A stretch of 64,000 nucleotides of DNA, taken from assembly GCA_017431145.1 (NCBI GenBank), contig JAFRLQ010000100.1, positions 62,001 to 126,000 of the forward strand. Reading direction: 5' to 3'. The stretch is from Clostridia bacterium (GTDB lineage Bacteria > Bacillota > Clostridia > Christensenellales > Maliibacteriaceae). Of the stretch, positions 40,110-48,734 are shown one piece after another. A model generated the notes under the pieces. The model had not been told where the DNA came from, ran no database searches, and saw only the letters and a list, made by a program, of their open reading frames with translations. Position 1 is the first letter of the stretch, and every line of letters starts with the position of its first letter. Position numbers and translations under genes: made by a program.

Positions 40110-40748
40110 TCAGAACAGCTGACCGGGTAGCCTCCGTTTCTCTTTTTCCGGAAACTGCGCGTCAAACAACGCGAATGCCTCCGGATCCCGTTCCGCTGCG
40201 AAATAACCTTCGGGCGGTGCGTATTCTCCGCTCACCCCGTCAAGATATCCCGGGATCAGCTCTTTGCAGAGGAAGAAGGAGGCATCCGCGTCTTCGGGCA
40301 GATCATGATACCGGATGCCGAACTCTGACGCATAGGTAAATCCGCTTTGCCCGTAAAAGAGGATGTTTCCCTCAAAGCACAGCGCACCGCATCCAAGTTC
40401 CGCCGCTTTTTCCAGAGAATAATCCAGCAGCTGTTTTCCATAGCCCTGCCTTTTCCATTCCGTCGCGATACAGATGGGCCCCATCGTCATGATGGGGATC
40501 TGTCTTCCGTCGTCCGTCCTGATGACCGCGTGCATGAACATGTTCTGACCGATGATGGTTCCGTCCTTTTCCATGACGAAGTCCAGCTCCTGTACGAACG
40601 CGGGATCGCTGCGCAGTCTGTGAAGCACAAAGTGTTCATAGCATCCCGGCCGGTAAACGTTCCAGAAGGACTCACGCACGAGTTCTTCCACAGCGCGCCG
40701 GTCTTCCTGTTTTTCTCTCCGGATCACGATTCTTTCCGTTTCTTTCAC
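40110..40748 (-). CDS. GNAT-family N-acetyltransferase
   Basis: A 212-residue GNAT protein. Acetyl-CoA binding motif A is CIATEWKRQGYGKQLLDYSL (~91-110), preceded by the beta4 strand MTMGPI and followed by GALCFEGNILFYGQSGF (~118-134). The last 50 residues form a C-terminal extension seen in clostridial N-acetyltransferases. Substrate unknown. Its ATG overlaps the TetR stop (ATGA), so it is translationally coupled to that regulator. Confidence 0.87.
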   Translation of the reverse strand: MKETERIVIRREKQEDRRAVEELVRESFWNVYRPGCYEHFVLHRLRSDPAFVQELDFVMEKDGTIIGQNMFMHAVIRTDDGRQIPIMTMGPICIATEWKRQGYGKQLLDYSLEKAAELGCGALCFEGNILFYGQSGFTYASEFGIRYHDLPEDADASFFLCKELIPGYLDGVSGEYAPPEGYFAAERDPEAFALFDAQFPEKEKRRLPGQLF

Positions 40749-41350
40749 TGCTCTTTTCCTCCGCTTATCTTTTTCCCCGCTTCTTCCAGTATCCTGTCTG
40801 CCTGCCCCGTCACGGCGTCTTTATCTTCCGCCGCGTCATATATGGTGTAAAGCAGAAACATCGGCGCGTAGAACCGCGCGGCTTCATCCTCCGCACCGGG
40901 AATACCCATGCCGCGGAAGAGATCCGCCAGATAACCGACCGGTCCCGAAACGAGGTACTGCTGATACAGCTTCTCCATTTCGGCATTGCGGAACTGTTCC
41001 AGCATCAGCATTTTCCGGAACGAAGATGCGAACTCGTCCCTCGTCCAGTACCGGAACATCTCCCTGCTGAAAGAAACGACCTCTTCAGGCGAAATGTCCA
41101 AATACGATTCCGGCATTTCTTCCGCCGTTCCTGCGGGCAGGCCGTTTTCCTCCGCATAGCGCGCGTCATTCTGTTCCATGCGGGCAAGAATGCTGTTGAA
41201 CAGATCGCGTTTGTTCTCATAGTGCCTGTACATCGCGCCTTTCGTGATCCCCACTTCCTGCGCGATATCCTGCACGGAGACAGCCTTGTATCCGTCTTTC
41301 GCAAACAGCCGCAGCGCCATGATCAGGATCCTTTCTTTTGTGTCAGCCAT
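40745..41350 (-). CDS. TetR-family transcriptional regulator
   Basis: A 201-residue repressor with the TetR HTH at ~10-50 (ERILIMALRLFAKDGYKAVS, IAQEVGITKGAMYRHYENK) and an all-helical ligand domain. It starts at 41350 (GGAGG at 8 bases). It is coupled to the GNAT gene, and its promoter overlaps a clear palindromic operator, so it likely represses itself and the acetyltransferase. Ligand unknown. Confidence 0.92.
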   Translation of the reverse strand: MADTKERILIMALRLFAKDGYKAVSVQDIAQEVGITKGAMYRHYENKRDLFNSILARMEQNDARYAEENGLPAGTAEEMPESYLDISPEEVVSFSREMFRYWTRDEFASSFRKMLMLEQFRNAEMEKLYQQYLVSGPVGYLADLFRGMGIPGAEDEAARFYAPMFLLYTIYDAAEDKDAVTGQADRILEEAGKKISGGKEQ

Positions 41351-41369
41351 TGCTCTTTCCTCCAAACAA

Positions 41370-41420
41370 GTAAACGGTCGTTTACTTTTCTATCATAGTA
41401 AACGACCGTTCTCCTGTCAA
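41370..41420 (-). promoter_or_regulatory. TetR promoter and double palindromic operator
   Basis: TTGACA (41420-41415), 17-base spacer, TATGAT (41397-41392). A 16-bp palindrome GTAAACG-GT-CGTTTAC lies at 41370-41385. A second half-set GTAAACGACCGTT (41398-41410) fills the spacer. The two form a 13-bp perfect inverted repeat around the -10 box, so bound repressor would block RNA polymerase. Confidence 0.85.
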
Positions 41421-41450
41421 TCACGGATCGGCTCTGCCCTGTAAGCAGCA

Positions 41451-42035
41451 TCACAATCTGACTCTGAAAAGACCGTGACGGTTGCAGTATGCGAACAGCT
41501 GCTTCACGCGGTTGATCTTGAATCTTGCCTCCGCGTTTCCCTCCGGATACAGTTTCACCAGCTGTACACCCATATCCGATACGGCGGCAAGAAAAGAAAT
41601 GAAGTGCTCCTTGGTCATCGGATGGGAAAGAGATACGAAATACTCATCCTCCGCAATGACGGCGCTGATCTCATGTTCCGCATCCGGCTCTTCCGCTTCC
41701 AGCGGCGGCAGCGTAATGCCGCAGCAGCTGATCACTGCTTCCCCCGACGCACGGATCACGTTTCCACAGACCGGGCAGACGTACCACTTCCCCCGCATCA
41801 TGTTCGCGCTGCGGTTCGCATTGCGGATATCGTTTCCGGACATGAGCTCGATCACAGAAATGCCCAGCGCCTTCGCAAGCGGTTCGAGCAGCGAGATATC
41901 CGGGTATCCCTTTCCCGTCTCCCATTTGCTCACAGCCTTGCTGCTGACAAACAGTTCACGCGCCAGATCCTCCTGCGTCATGTTTTTCTTTTCCCGGAGT
42001 CTGCGGATCACATCTCCGGTCACATATCTGTCCAT
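41451..42035 (-). CDS. XRE-family HTH regulator fused to a desulfoferrodoxin/superoxide-reductase-like domain
   Basis: 194 residues. An XRE HTH occupies ~8-62 (LREKKNMTQEDLARELFVSS, AVSKWETGKGYPD). The rest looks like desulfoferrodoxin: a desulforedoxin-like CPVCGNV...SCCG (~83-100), then HEI, LSHPMTKEHFISFL (~141-154) with two His, and CNRHGLF near the end (~185-191). The last matches the Cys/His ligands (CNxHG) of the superoxide reductase iron centre. If iron binds, this may be an oxygen- or superoxide-sensing regulator or bifunctional protein. The start is 42035 (GGAGG at 8 bases). Confidence 0.82.
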   Translation of the reverse strand: MDRYVTGDVIRRLREKKNMTQEDLARELFVSSKAVSKWETGKGYPDISLLEPLAKALGISVIELMSGNDIRNANRSANMMRGKWYVCPVCGNVIRASGEAVISCCGITLPPLEAEEPDAEHEISAVIAEDEYFVSLSHPMTKEHFISFLAAVSDMGVQLVKLYPEGNAEARFKINRVKQLFAYCNRHGLFRVRL

Positions 42036-42129
42036 GGAACATCCCTCCTCACGCAGCAAGTCTATCATGAAGCGTTACGCGTTCCTACCTACGCTTCGTG
42101 GAGTGATGCCTTTTTGCCGCTTTGCGTGA

Positions 42130-43563
42130 CTATTCCCGATCCAGATTCCGCACGACGCCGGCAAAGAGCACGGCTCCGTCCCTGCCTGTTACGACGAACA
42201 GGAACGGTCTGTCCAGCGTGAAATCGATCTCACCGTCCGGCACGACCGCTCCGGTCGCCTCCACTCCAAGGGCCGTATATGCCGCGCCTGTCACGCCTTG
42301 CTCGTCGATCTCTACGATCGCCGCGTGCTCCGCTTTTGTCAGACACAGTTCATCAACGTTTTCCGTCAGAGGCGAAAAATCCGCTTTTTCCGGGTCAAGA
42401 ACGTCCGTGACGCCCAGTTCTTCAATGACCCCCGTCAGGTCTGTCTTTGCGCTGACGCTGAACTTCGGTACGGAAAGATGCACGACCGGGGTGAACCAGT
42501 TGTCATCCTCTTCGTCGAACCTCGTCGCACAGAGGATGCGGGGATCCGCGAGGAGATCGTTGACGTCCTTTCCTTCTTCCGGAAGAAAGAAGTACATCCC
42601 CCCGCTGTCGGTCAGTCCGAGTCCCAGAGCGGTGAACGTCTCTGTGCGGTACGCACTCATGAATGTCGTCCGGTGCATCATCTCCGCCTCGCTGTCGCCG
42701 TTCATACCATGGAAGATCTCCCGTGTGTTCTCCTCTTCAAAGAACTCCTCCCGCCACATCGCCTTATAGTAAACGGCAGAGAGGATCTCCAGCACGGTCC
42801 TATCATCGAGAGACAGATCCTTTGTATACTCGGACAGAAGACCTCCTGTGCTGTCATCCGTCCATTTTCTCAGGGCTTCGTCCATCTCCGCAGATCCGGG
42901 GGTCCCTGTAAACGACGACGCGTAGTAATACCGCGCGATGTCTGCAAGCGCAGCGTCTTTATATTCCACGCCGTCTGTCAGCCAGACCGAATTGGAAAGA
43001 ATGCTTTTCAGCGCCGGCGTATCAGCGTAATTGCTCTCCCAGAGCACTGCCGCGTTTTCCCGCAGCGCCTTCATATCCGAAACGCCCAGCATGTCCAGGA
43101 TCTGCTGCCTGCTCTCTCCGTCTGTCGTTTCCGCCAGAATGGAAAACGCCAGATATGCGTTGAGCGGCGAGCAGACCGTGTTGTCGTCCTGCGACGCCAG
43201 CGTCTTCTGCATCAGTGAAAGATAGTATCCGTCCATTCCGGCCTGCAGGTCTCTTGACCGCTCCACCGATTCTCTTACGCCTGCCCACCATTCGCCGTGC
43301 GCGTTTCCCTCCATGTACTTCTGGATGCTCATATCCGGCGCGACCGGCTCGGGATAGGATGCCATCACCGCTTCAACACCCATGAAAGTCCCACGCTGTC
43401 CTGTTTTTCCGCTTCTCTTTTTCAGCATCGGTCCTGCGATCACGGCTCCGCACACCACGGCCGCACAGACGATGAGCGCGCCGCATATGAGCCAGAATTT
43501 CCTCCTGCGTTCACTTTTCGCCTGATTTGTTTCCGTCTGTTCGGCTTTCTTCTCATCATTCAT
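42130..43563 (-). CDS. Membrane-anchored serpin
   Basis: A 477-residue serpin (serine protease inhibitor fold) with a Lys/Glu-rich cytoplasmic start, one membrane helix (~24-46) and an external serpin domain. Family landmarks: NTVCSPLNAYLAFSILAETT (~128-147), SNSVWLTDGVEY, LSAVYYKAMWREEF and LSVPKFSVSAKTDL. The hinge IVEIDEQGVTGAAYTALG (~420-437) comes before a reactive loop of about fifteen residues, then the C-terminal FLFVVTGRDGAVLFAGVV. The hinge has the small residues (Gly/Ala/Thr) of inhibitory serpins. It starts at 43563 (AAAGGAGG upstream). It probably guards the cell against host or neighbour proteases. Confidence 0.9.
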   Translation of the reverse strand: MNDEKKAEQTETNQAKSERRRKFWLICGALIVCAAVVCGAVIAGPMLKKRSGKTGQRGTFMGVEAVMASYPEPVAPDMSIQKYMEGNAHGEWWAGVRESVERSRDLQAGMDGYYLSLMQKTLASQDDNTVCSPLNAYLAFSILAETTDGESRQQILDMLGVSDMKALRENAAVLWESNYADTPALKSILSNSVWLTDGVEYKDAALADIARYYYASSFTGTPGSAEMDEALRKWTDDSTGGLLSEYTKDLSLDDRTVLEILSAVYYKAMWREEFFEEENTREIFHGMNGDSEAEMMHRTTFMSAYRTETFTALGLGLTDSGGMYFFLPEEGKDVNDLLADPRILCATRFDEEDDNWFTPVVHLSVPKFSVSAKTDLTGVIEELGVTDVLDPEKADFSPLTENVDELCLTKAEHAAIVEIDEQGVTGAAYTALGVEATGAVVPDGEIDFTLDRPFLFVVTGRDGAVLFAGVVRNLDRE

Positions 43564-43660
43564 GTGCTTTCGCACCTCCTTTTATCCTGAATACGCGCTA
43601 TAGCGTCAGAACATTACATGCCGGTATGTTTTTCATCGTATAGAGTATAGAGAGTTCCTG

Positions 43661-44137
43661 TCAAAGCGCAGCGGCAAACACATCCCCCGTCAGAACGATC
43701 TCGCCCCGGGCATCATACACGTCGATTTTCACCGCCTGCAGCGTATTGTCTTCGCTGTAAATACGCAGCGTATACCCTTCCTCCAGCGCAAGGATCCCGG
43801 ACTCATAGAAAACATCATCACAGTCGATCATCCGGATAATGTATTCTCCGGTTCCGTGCGAGGCGTTGACGGTGAGCGCGCATTCTTCGCCTTTTGCAAG
43901 ATCGTCTGCCATCGCCGTTCCCCAAAGCGAACTTTTCAGGTTTTTCTCCGTTGCTTCCAGAACCCATACGTCTGCTTCTTCCACATCATTGCAAAACACA
44001 ATGCTTATCGTCTTCCACTGTTCTGCAGGCTGTTCCTCCTGCGCAGAACCCGGCTTTTGCCCTGCTGTGCAACCAAAGAACAGGCTTCCCGCAAGCACCA
44101 GGCCAAGGAGCGCATGTCTGACCGTGTGTCTGTCCAT
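43661..44137 (-). CDS. Predicted lipoprotein, unrecognised
   Basis: 158 residues with lipobox SLFFGC (Cys at ~22), then a short Gln/Glu/Pro linker and a small beta-rich domain (WKTISIVFCNDVEEADVWVL, YIIRMIDCDDVFYESG, YTLRIYSED). No family recognised; the fold may resemble bacterial surface beta-sandwiches. The start is 44137 (GGGAGG at 8 bases). It is 97 bases upstream of the serpin gene on the same strand, so a shared transcript is possible. Confidence 0.7.
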   Translation of the reverse strand: MDRHTVRHALLGLVLAGSLFFGCTAGQKPGSAQEEQPAEQWKTISIVFCNDVEEADVWVLEATEKNLKSSLWGTAMADDLAKGEECALTVNASHGTGEYIIRMIDCDDVFYESGILALEEGYTLRIYSEDNTLQAVKIDVYDARGEIVLTGDVFAAAL

Positions 44138-44362
44138 TTTCCATTCCTCCCTTTGATGAGAGTTTAGCACAGGCACTGGCATCGCTTCCATCCATATCCC
44201 CATGCTGCAAATAAAGCAGGCTATGCGTCCATCCTATCCGGTTGCATAGCCCGTCTATTACCTGATCTCGGTCAGTCCTATATCATATCCTGTCGTTTTC
44301 TAACATGATCTGTATCTCATTGTTCGTATGAAAAAAGGATCGTTATCTTTCCGTTGCGGCTG

Positions 44363-44548
44363 TCAGATCAGAAGCGCCGTCTCGGACAGCGAGATCAGCA
44401 TCGTGACCGCATCAGCGGACGACATCACCTGCATGTGGTGCACGAGGGCGCATAACCCGAATACCGCAGCTGCCACAAAAACCGTATACAGCAGAAGAAA
44501 GAGCCCGAAGCGTTTCATGTTCCCGATCACCAGCACCTGTTTTTTCAT
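44363..44548 (-). CDS. Small single-helix membrane protein
   Basis: 61 residues with one hydrophobic segment (FGLFLLLYTVFVAAAVFGLC, ~14-33). Supported by AGGAGG 9 bases before the ATG at 44548. No family recognised. The flanking stretches 44138-44362 and 44549-44716 hold no other gene I can support. Confidence 0.55.
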   Translation of the reverse strand: MKKQVLVIGNMKRFGLFLLLYTVFVAAAVFGLCALVHHMQVMSSADAVTMLISLSETALLI

Positions 44549-44716
44549 TATCCTGTCCTCCTATGATGCGTTCCTGTCCGTCCGGGATCTGTCCTTGTCC
44601 CGTTCCATGATCTGATGGTATCAGAGAACCTGTCCGAAAAATCACCCTTGATCCTCCGTCTGAACACTTTCCCATGAAACTCGTTTTGCATTCGCGGCGG
44701 AAAGCGGCGCAAAACG

Positions 44717-44763
44717 AAAAACCGGCGGGATCGGAATGCCGCACCGCATTCTTTCCCCGCCGG
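44717..44763 (-). terminator. Terminator after the WYL/YafY gene
   Basis: CCGGCGG / CCGCCGG outer stem with an inner GAATGC / GCATTC pairing, followed on the minus strand by TTTTT. Confidence 0.82.
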
Positions 44764-44782
44764 TCCTGTTCTGTTTCTTCGG

Positions 44783-45784
44783 TCAGACGCCGTACTGTCC
44801 CTTCAGCCTCCGCACTTCCTCACGCATCCGTTCGACCACCGTCTCCGGACCCGTGATGCGCACGCCCTCCCCGAGCGAAATGATCCATCCCAGAAACGGA
44901 TTGCTCACCGCGACGCGCACGGACACCTCAAAGTGCTCCGCGTCCTTCGGATTGATGATGATGTCCTTGCCGAACCTGTCGATCAGGACGCCAACCATAT
45001 CGTTTCGCGCTTCGATGGTCACGTTCATCTCCTCGCCGCCGTATACGGAAAACAGACTCTTCGAGTATTTCGGCATGCTGAAGCCGCTGAATTCCTTTTT
45101 TCCGTCCCTTGCCTCATCCAGAGTCGAGATCCGCAGCATCTTGTCCACGCGGAAATGCTTGATCCTCTGATCGAGGCTGTCGAACGCGACGAGATAATAG
45201 TTCTCGTTGTCCCACATGAGTTCCCAGGGGCTTACAACGTACCACGCGCCGTCCCGTCTGAGCTCCATCTGTTTTTTCACGTTCCAGCGCCAGTAGCGGA
45301 ACCGGATCTTTTTGTCTTCCAGGATCGCCTCCTGGACACGGTCCACATTGTAATAGACGCTCTCGTTCATCGTCTTCACGCGTCCGGCGATGGAAACATG
45401 CCGGTGCAGTTTCTTCGCGTCGTATTTGCTTGCCAGAGACTCCAGCTTCCGGATCAGCTCGGCGGATTTCCTGTCCGTGATAAATTTCGCCGACTGCACG
45501 GAATCCACCAGAAGCTTCAGTTCCGGCAGTTCAAAATCCCGCGATCCCAGATGATAGTAGACATTCCGCCCGTTCTGCTCCGGGATGATGTCCAGCCCGT
45601 AGTTCTGCAGTTCCTCAAGATCGGTGTACAGCGTCTTTCTGTTCGCGTTCGCGCCGTATGCGGCGAGTTTCTCGCCGATCTGCTGAATGGTCAGACCGTG
45701 ATCGTCATCCGTCTCTTCCGTAAAGATCCGGACCAGATACAGCATCTTCAGTTTCTGGCTGTCGCCTTTTCGCTCCTGTGCCAT
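44783..45784 (-). CDS. WYL-domain transcriptional regulator (YafY-like)
   Basis: 333 residues: N-terminal winged helix (~8-75, LTIQQIGEKLAAYGANANRK then TLYTDLEELQNYGLDI), WYL domain (~150-215, KIRFRYWRWNVKKQMELR, YLVAFDSLDQRIKHFRVDKM) and a C-terminal WCX domain (~235-330). Unlike the WYL pair at 22.8-25.0 kb this is the common DeoR/YafY layout. The start is 45784 (AAGGAG at 6 bases). It sits 11 bases after a glyoxalase-fold gene. Confidence 0.88.
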   Translation of the reverse strand: MAQERKGDSQKLKMLYLVRIFTEETDDDHGLTIQQIGEKLAAYGANANRKTLYTDLEELQNYGLDIIPEQNGRNVYYHLGSRDFELPELKLLVDSVQSAKFITDRKSAELIRKLESLASKYDAKKLHRHVSIAGRVKTMNESVYYNVDRVQEAILEDKKIRFRYWRWNVKKQMELRRDGAWYVVSPWELMWDNENYYLVAFDSLDQRIKHFRVDKMLRISTLDEARDGKKEFSGFSMPKYSKSLFSVYGGEEMNVTIEARNDMVGVLIDRFGKDIIINPKDAEHFEVSVRVAVSNPFLGWIISLGEGVRITGPETVVERMREEVRRLKGQYGV

Positions 45785-45795
45785 CGTTTTCTCCT

Positions 45796-46161
45796 TCAAC
45801 CCATCGGCGTGCCGACTTCGATCAGATGTCCATCCGGATCATAGAACCGGATCACGCGCTGTCCCCAGGAATGCGTCATCAGCCGGTTGACATAACGCAC
45901 GTCCGGATCGTATGCTTCCAGTTTCCGGATGAATCCTTCGATATCCTCTTCTTCAAAATACAGTTCGCTGCTGTTGCTCCCGCCTGTGATCTCCTCTCCC
46001 AGAAAACCGCCCCATATCTTCTCATCCTGGAGCGCAAGCCCCTGCGTCATGAGGATATTCCCGTCATTGTCCTGCAGGACCTCCAGGCCGAAAAGCGTCT
46101 CATAGTATCGTCTCGCCTTCTGGATATCCTTCACCGTGATCAGTACGCACTGCAGTCTCAT
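45796..46161 (-). CDS. VOC-family (glyoxalase/bleomycin-resistance-like) protein
   Basis: A 121-residue VOC-fold protein. Paired beta-alpha-beta-beta-beta modules: MRLQCVLITVKDIQKARRYY at the start, SSELYFEEEDIEGFIRKLEA (~64-83) and a terminal VIRFYDPDGHLIEVG (~103-117) with the usual metal-site Glu. Substrate unknown. It starts at 46161 behind AAAAAGGAG. A longer frame to 46446 overlaps the next gene and is rejected. Confidence 0.85.
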   Translation of the reverse strand: MRLQCVLITVKDIQKARRYYETLFGLEVLQDNDGNILMTQGLALQDEKIWGGFLGEEITGGSNSSELYFEEEDIEGFIRKLEAYDPDVRYVNRLMTHSWGQRVIRFYDPDGHLIEVGTPMG

Positions 46162-46178
46162 TTTTGTTTTCTCCTTTT

Positions 46179-46604
46179 TCAGCAGAACAGGTACCCGATC
46201 ACGGGTCCCAGAAAGATCGCCAGATAGATCAGCGAGATCCACGGCTGGTAATCCACGTAGAACTCTTTGAACGTAAGGCTCCACGGGTGCCGGATCAGAA
46301 CCCAGCCCACAAGATCGACCGCGATGCAGATCCCGACCCAGACAAGGCCGGAAAGAAGCGCCTCCGTCAGCGTCGGCTGCGCAAGTCCGCGCATGTAAAG
46401 CCAGCCGCACAGCGGAAACAGGATGATATTGTACAGCGGATGCCACGGTTTTGTCTTTTCGTAGCCCTCGCCCATCCCCGGGCTGTCCTTCATGGACTTC
46501 ATGTGCAGCACCGTGATATTGAAGATCGTATGTCCGATCCCGATCAGCGTCACGATGACGTACGCTGTCCAGAACCAGAGCATCGACATGCCGAAGTTCC
46601 TCAT
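46179..46604 (-). CDS. Four-helix membrane protein, unrecognised
   Basis: 141 residues with four hydrophobic helices (~7-27, ~60-75, ~82-104, ~120-140) and conserved-looking motifs GIGHTIFNITVLHMKS and KPWHPLYNIILFPLCG. Likely an integral membrane protein. Family not recognised. It starts behind AAAAAGGAGGAAAA and lies between the GNAT-HAD and VOC genes (gaps 12 and 17 bases) in an operon. Confidence 0.75.
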   Translation of the reverse strand: MRNFGMSMLWFWTAYVIVTLIGIGHTIFNITVLHMKSMKDSPGMGEGYEKTKPWHPLYNIILFPLCGWLYMRGLAQPTLTEALLSGLVWVGICIAVDLVGWVLIRHPWSLTFKEFYVDYQPWISLIYLAIFLGPVIGYLFC

Positions 46605-46616
46605 TTTTCCTCCTTT

Positions 46617-47867
46617 TTACACGATCAGTCCTAGCTGAAGCAGTGCCTTGCGGATCCCGTCTTCTTCATTGGAGTCCGTGATCCGGAAATTGCGTTCTTT
46701 CAGTCCCTGCGGGGCGTTCGCCATGAGAAACGGGACCGCGCATGCCTTCAGCATATCCAGATCATTATCGTGGTCCCCGAATGCGACGGACTCTTCCACC
46801 GGTATGTTCAGACGGCCGCAGAGCAACCGCACCGCTTCCCCTTTCGTCACACCGCCCTGCATGATCTCCAGGATCCAGCCGGCGGACTTCGCCATGAAAA
46901 GATCCGGGAACGCCTGCTTCGTCTCCTTCTCGATTCGCGGCATCTGTTCGGGGTCGCAGATCAGGATCATCTTGTCTACCGCTTCATTTTCTCCAAGGTC
47001 TTCCGCCGTCCCCTCTTCCGAACGGACGCGGAGGATGTCCTCGACAGTTTTAACGCGCGCGTCGTTTCTGTCCTTCACGATCCAGCGGTCGCGCGTGTAG
47101 ATGTTCCAGGCGCACCGAAACCCTTTCTCCTCAATGAACCGGGCGACGTCGCCCGCTCTCTCCGGAGCGAATCCCTTTTCGTAAAGGACCGCGCCGTTCT
47201 CATCCAGAATGAGCCCTCCGCCGCAGCAGATCAGAGGGCAACGGAAATGATAAGTGTCGAAAAGATGCACAAGCGCGGCGGGATGCCGTCCCGACACGAT
47301 CACGAAGGGGATCCCCTTCTTCTGCAGCTGCAGGATCGCGTCAACGGTCCCCGGCAGAATCTCTTTCTTTTCCGTCAGCAGCGTTCCGTCCGCGTCGCTG
47401 AAAACGATCCCGCATTTTTCTTCAAGGGAAAGGACATATTTCTCTGCCTCTGTTTTCCGGAACCCGAAGGACATGAACAGTTTTCTGCTTTTCAGGTTGA
47501 AATCGTAGATGCGGGCAAAGACCCCGGACATGCCCTTCTCCCGCGCCAGCAGGATCATCTCCCGCACGCAATGGCGTCCGATCCCCTTCCCCTGATGCTC
47601 CGGCGCGATCACGATGGAGATCTCCCCGTTTTTCATCAGCGTGACGTCCCCGGCGGGTCTTCCGTCCAGCATCACCCAGAAGCAGTCGCCGCCGGCGCTC
47701 AGATAGGCATACATCACGCTCAGCCTGTCGCGATCATAGACCGTCTCTTTTCCGTCCATCATGAGGCACAGTTCCCTGTCCTGATACCACTTCAGCGCTT
47801 CTTCGTCGTATCGATTGTCATACGGGATCAGCGTGATCCCGTTTTCCGTCATCCGCTGCCCGCTCAT
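46617..47867 (-). CDS. GNAT acetyltransferase fused to a Cof-type HAD phosphatase
   Basis: A 416-residue fusion. Residues ~8-150 are a GNAT domain (GDVTLMKNGEISIVIAPEHQ, then GKGIGRHCVREM). Residues ~152-416 are a Cof/YbiV-type HAD phosphatase with motif I FSDADGTLL (~156-164), motif II VIVSGRHP (~190), a C2-type cap, Lys in GGVTKGEAV (~345) and motif III VAFGDHDNDLDML (~363). Both catalytic sets look complete. The start overlaps the glycosylase stop by 4 bases (ATGA). It could modify one metabolite in two steps; substrate unknown. Confidence 0.85.
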   Translation of the reverse strand: MSGQRMTENGITLIPYDNRYDEEALKWYQDRELCLMMDGKETVYDRDRLSVMYAYLSAGGDCFWVMLDGRPAGDVTLMKNGEISIVIAPEHQGKGIGRHCVREMILLAREKGMSGVFARIYDFNLKSRKLFMSFGFRKTEAEKYVLSLEEKCGIVFSDADGTLLTEKKEILPGTVDAILQLQKKGIPFVIVSGRHPAALVHLFDTYHFRCPLICCGGGLILDENGAVLYEKGFAPERAGDVARFIEEKGFRCAWNIYTRDRWIVKDRNDARVKTVEDILRVRSEEGTAEDLGENEAVDKMILICDPEQMPRIEKETKQAFPDLFMAKSAGWILEIMQGGVTKGEAVRLLCGRLNIPVEESVAFGDHDNDLDMLKACAVPFLMANAPQGLKERNFRITDSNEEDGIRKALLQLGLIV

Positions 47868-48724
47868 CTGTCTTCGCCTTCCGGTCCGGGAGCCGCGTCC
47901 GTCTTCCCCATGAGTTTTCTGTAGTAGGCGAACATATACTGCTGGTAAACCCCGTTGTACGGGCTGTATTCCTCAAAGGGATACCCGTCCCTGTACTGCT
48001 CCTCAAGCACGCGGTTGATCCACACGTCTTTCGGGAATGCGTCAAGGTCGTGCAGTCCGAAAAGCAGGATGCAGGACGCGACCTTCTCGCCGATCCCGCA
48101 CACGGAGGTCAGTGCCGCCATGCGTTCGCTGCGCTTCATCTGAAGAAGCCTCTGAGGATCGAGCTCCCCGTTCACCGCCGCCTCCGCCGCGCAGCGCACA
48201 TACCGCGCGCGGTAGCCCAGCCGGCACGCGTCAAGGTCCTCGCCGCTCATGGCGAGGATCGCCTCCGGCCCCGGGAACGTGTAATAGACCGTTCCGTCCG
48301 GCGCTTCCTTTTTTTCTCCCGCGCGTTTCGCCAGTTCCTCCACGGAGCGCGTGATGGCGGGGATGTTCCGGTTCTGCGTGATGATCGAGGTCACGGTCAT
48401 CTCCCACGGATCCTGTCTGAGGATACGGATCCCCTTCTGATCGTCACACGCCACCGCAAGAAACTGGTCCTTTCTCCAGTCGATCCTTTTTCGGATCCAC
48501 CGGTAATCGGTCTCCAGATCGAAATAACCGCCCCAGACGTCGTAGAACTCGTCCTCGGTGCAGCTCATCGCAAACTCTCCGTCTCCGACGTCCTCGATGT
48601 CAAGCAGCATCTCCCGGTATGGGATCCTGTAGTGTCCGTCTCCCAGTTTCTCCCAGCGGAAACACTGACCGCTTGCTGCGATCCTGTCCAGATCGAAGTC
48701 GTCGTCTATCGAGATATAAATCAT
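47864..48724 (-). CDS. 8-oxoguanine DNA glycosylase/AP lyase (OGG1-like HhH-GPD)
   Basis: A 286-residue base-excision repair enzyme. The N-terminal OGG-type domain (FDLDRIAASGQCFRWEKLGD, ~11-30) leads to the helix-hairpin-helix VCGIGEKVASCILLFGL (~208-224) with the catalytic Lys in GEKVASC and the Asp in AFPKDVWINRVL (~230). The layout matches bacterial Ogg proteins that excise 8-oxoG and cleave the strand. It lies between the GNAT-HAD and SGNH genes, 10 bases from the latter. Confidence 0.9.
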   Translation of the reverse strand: MIYISIDDDFDLDRIAASGQCFRWEKLGDGHYRIPYREMLLDIEDVGDGEFAMSCTEDEFYDVWGGYFDLETDYRWIRKRIDWRKDQFLAVACDDQKGIRILRQDPWEMTVTSIITQNRNIPAITRSVEELAKRAGEKKEAPDGTVYYTFPGPEAILAMSGEDLDACRLGYRARYVRCAAEAAVNGELDPQRLLQMKRSERMAALTSVCGIGEKVASCILLFGLHDLDAFPKDVWINRVLEEQYRDGYPFEEYSPYNGVYQQYMFAYYRKLMGKTDAAPGPEGEDR

Positions 48725-48734
48725 CCGTTTCTCC

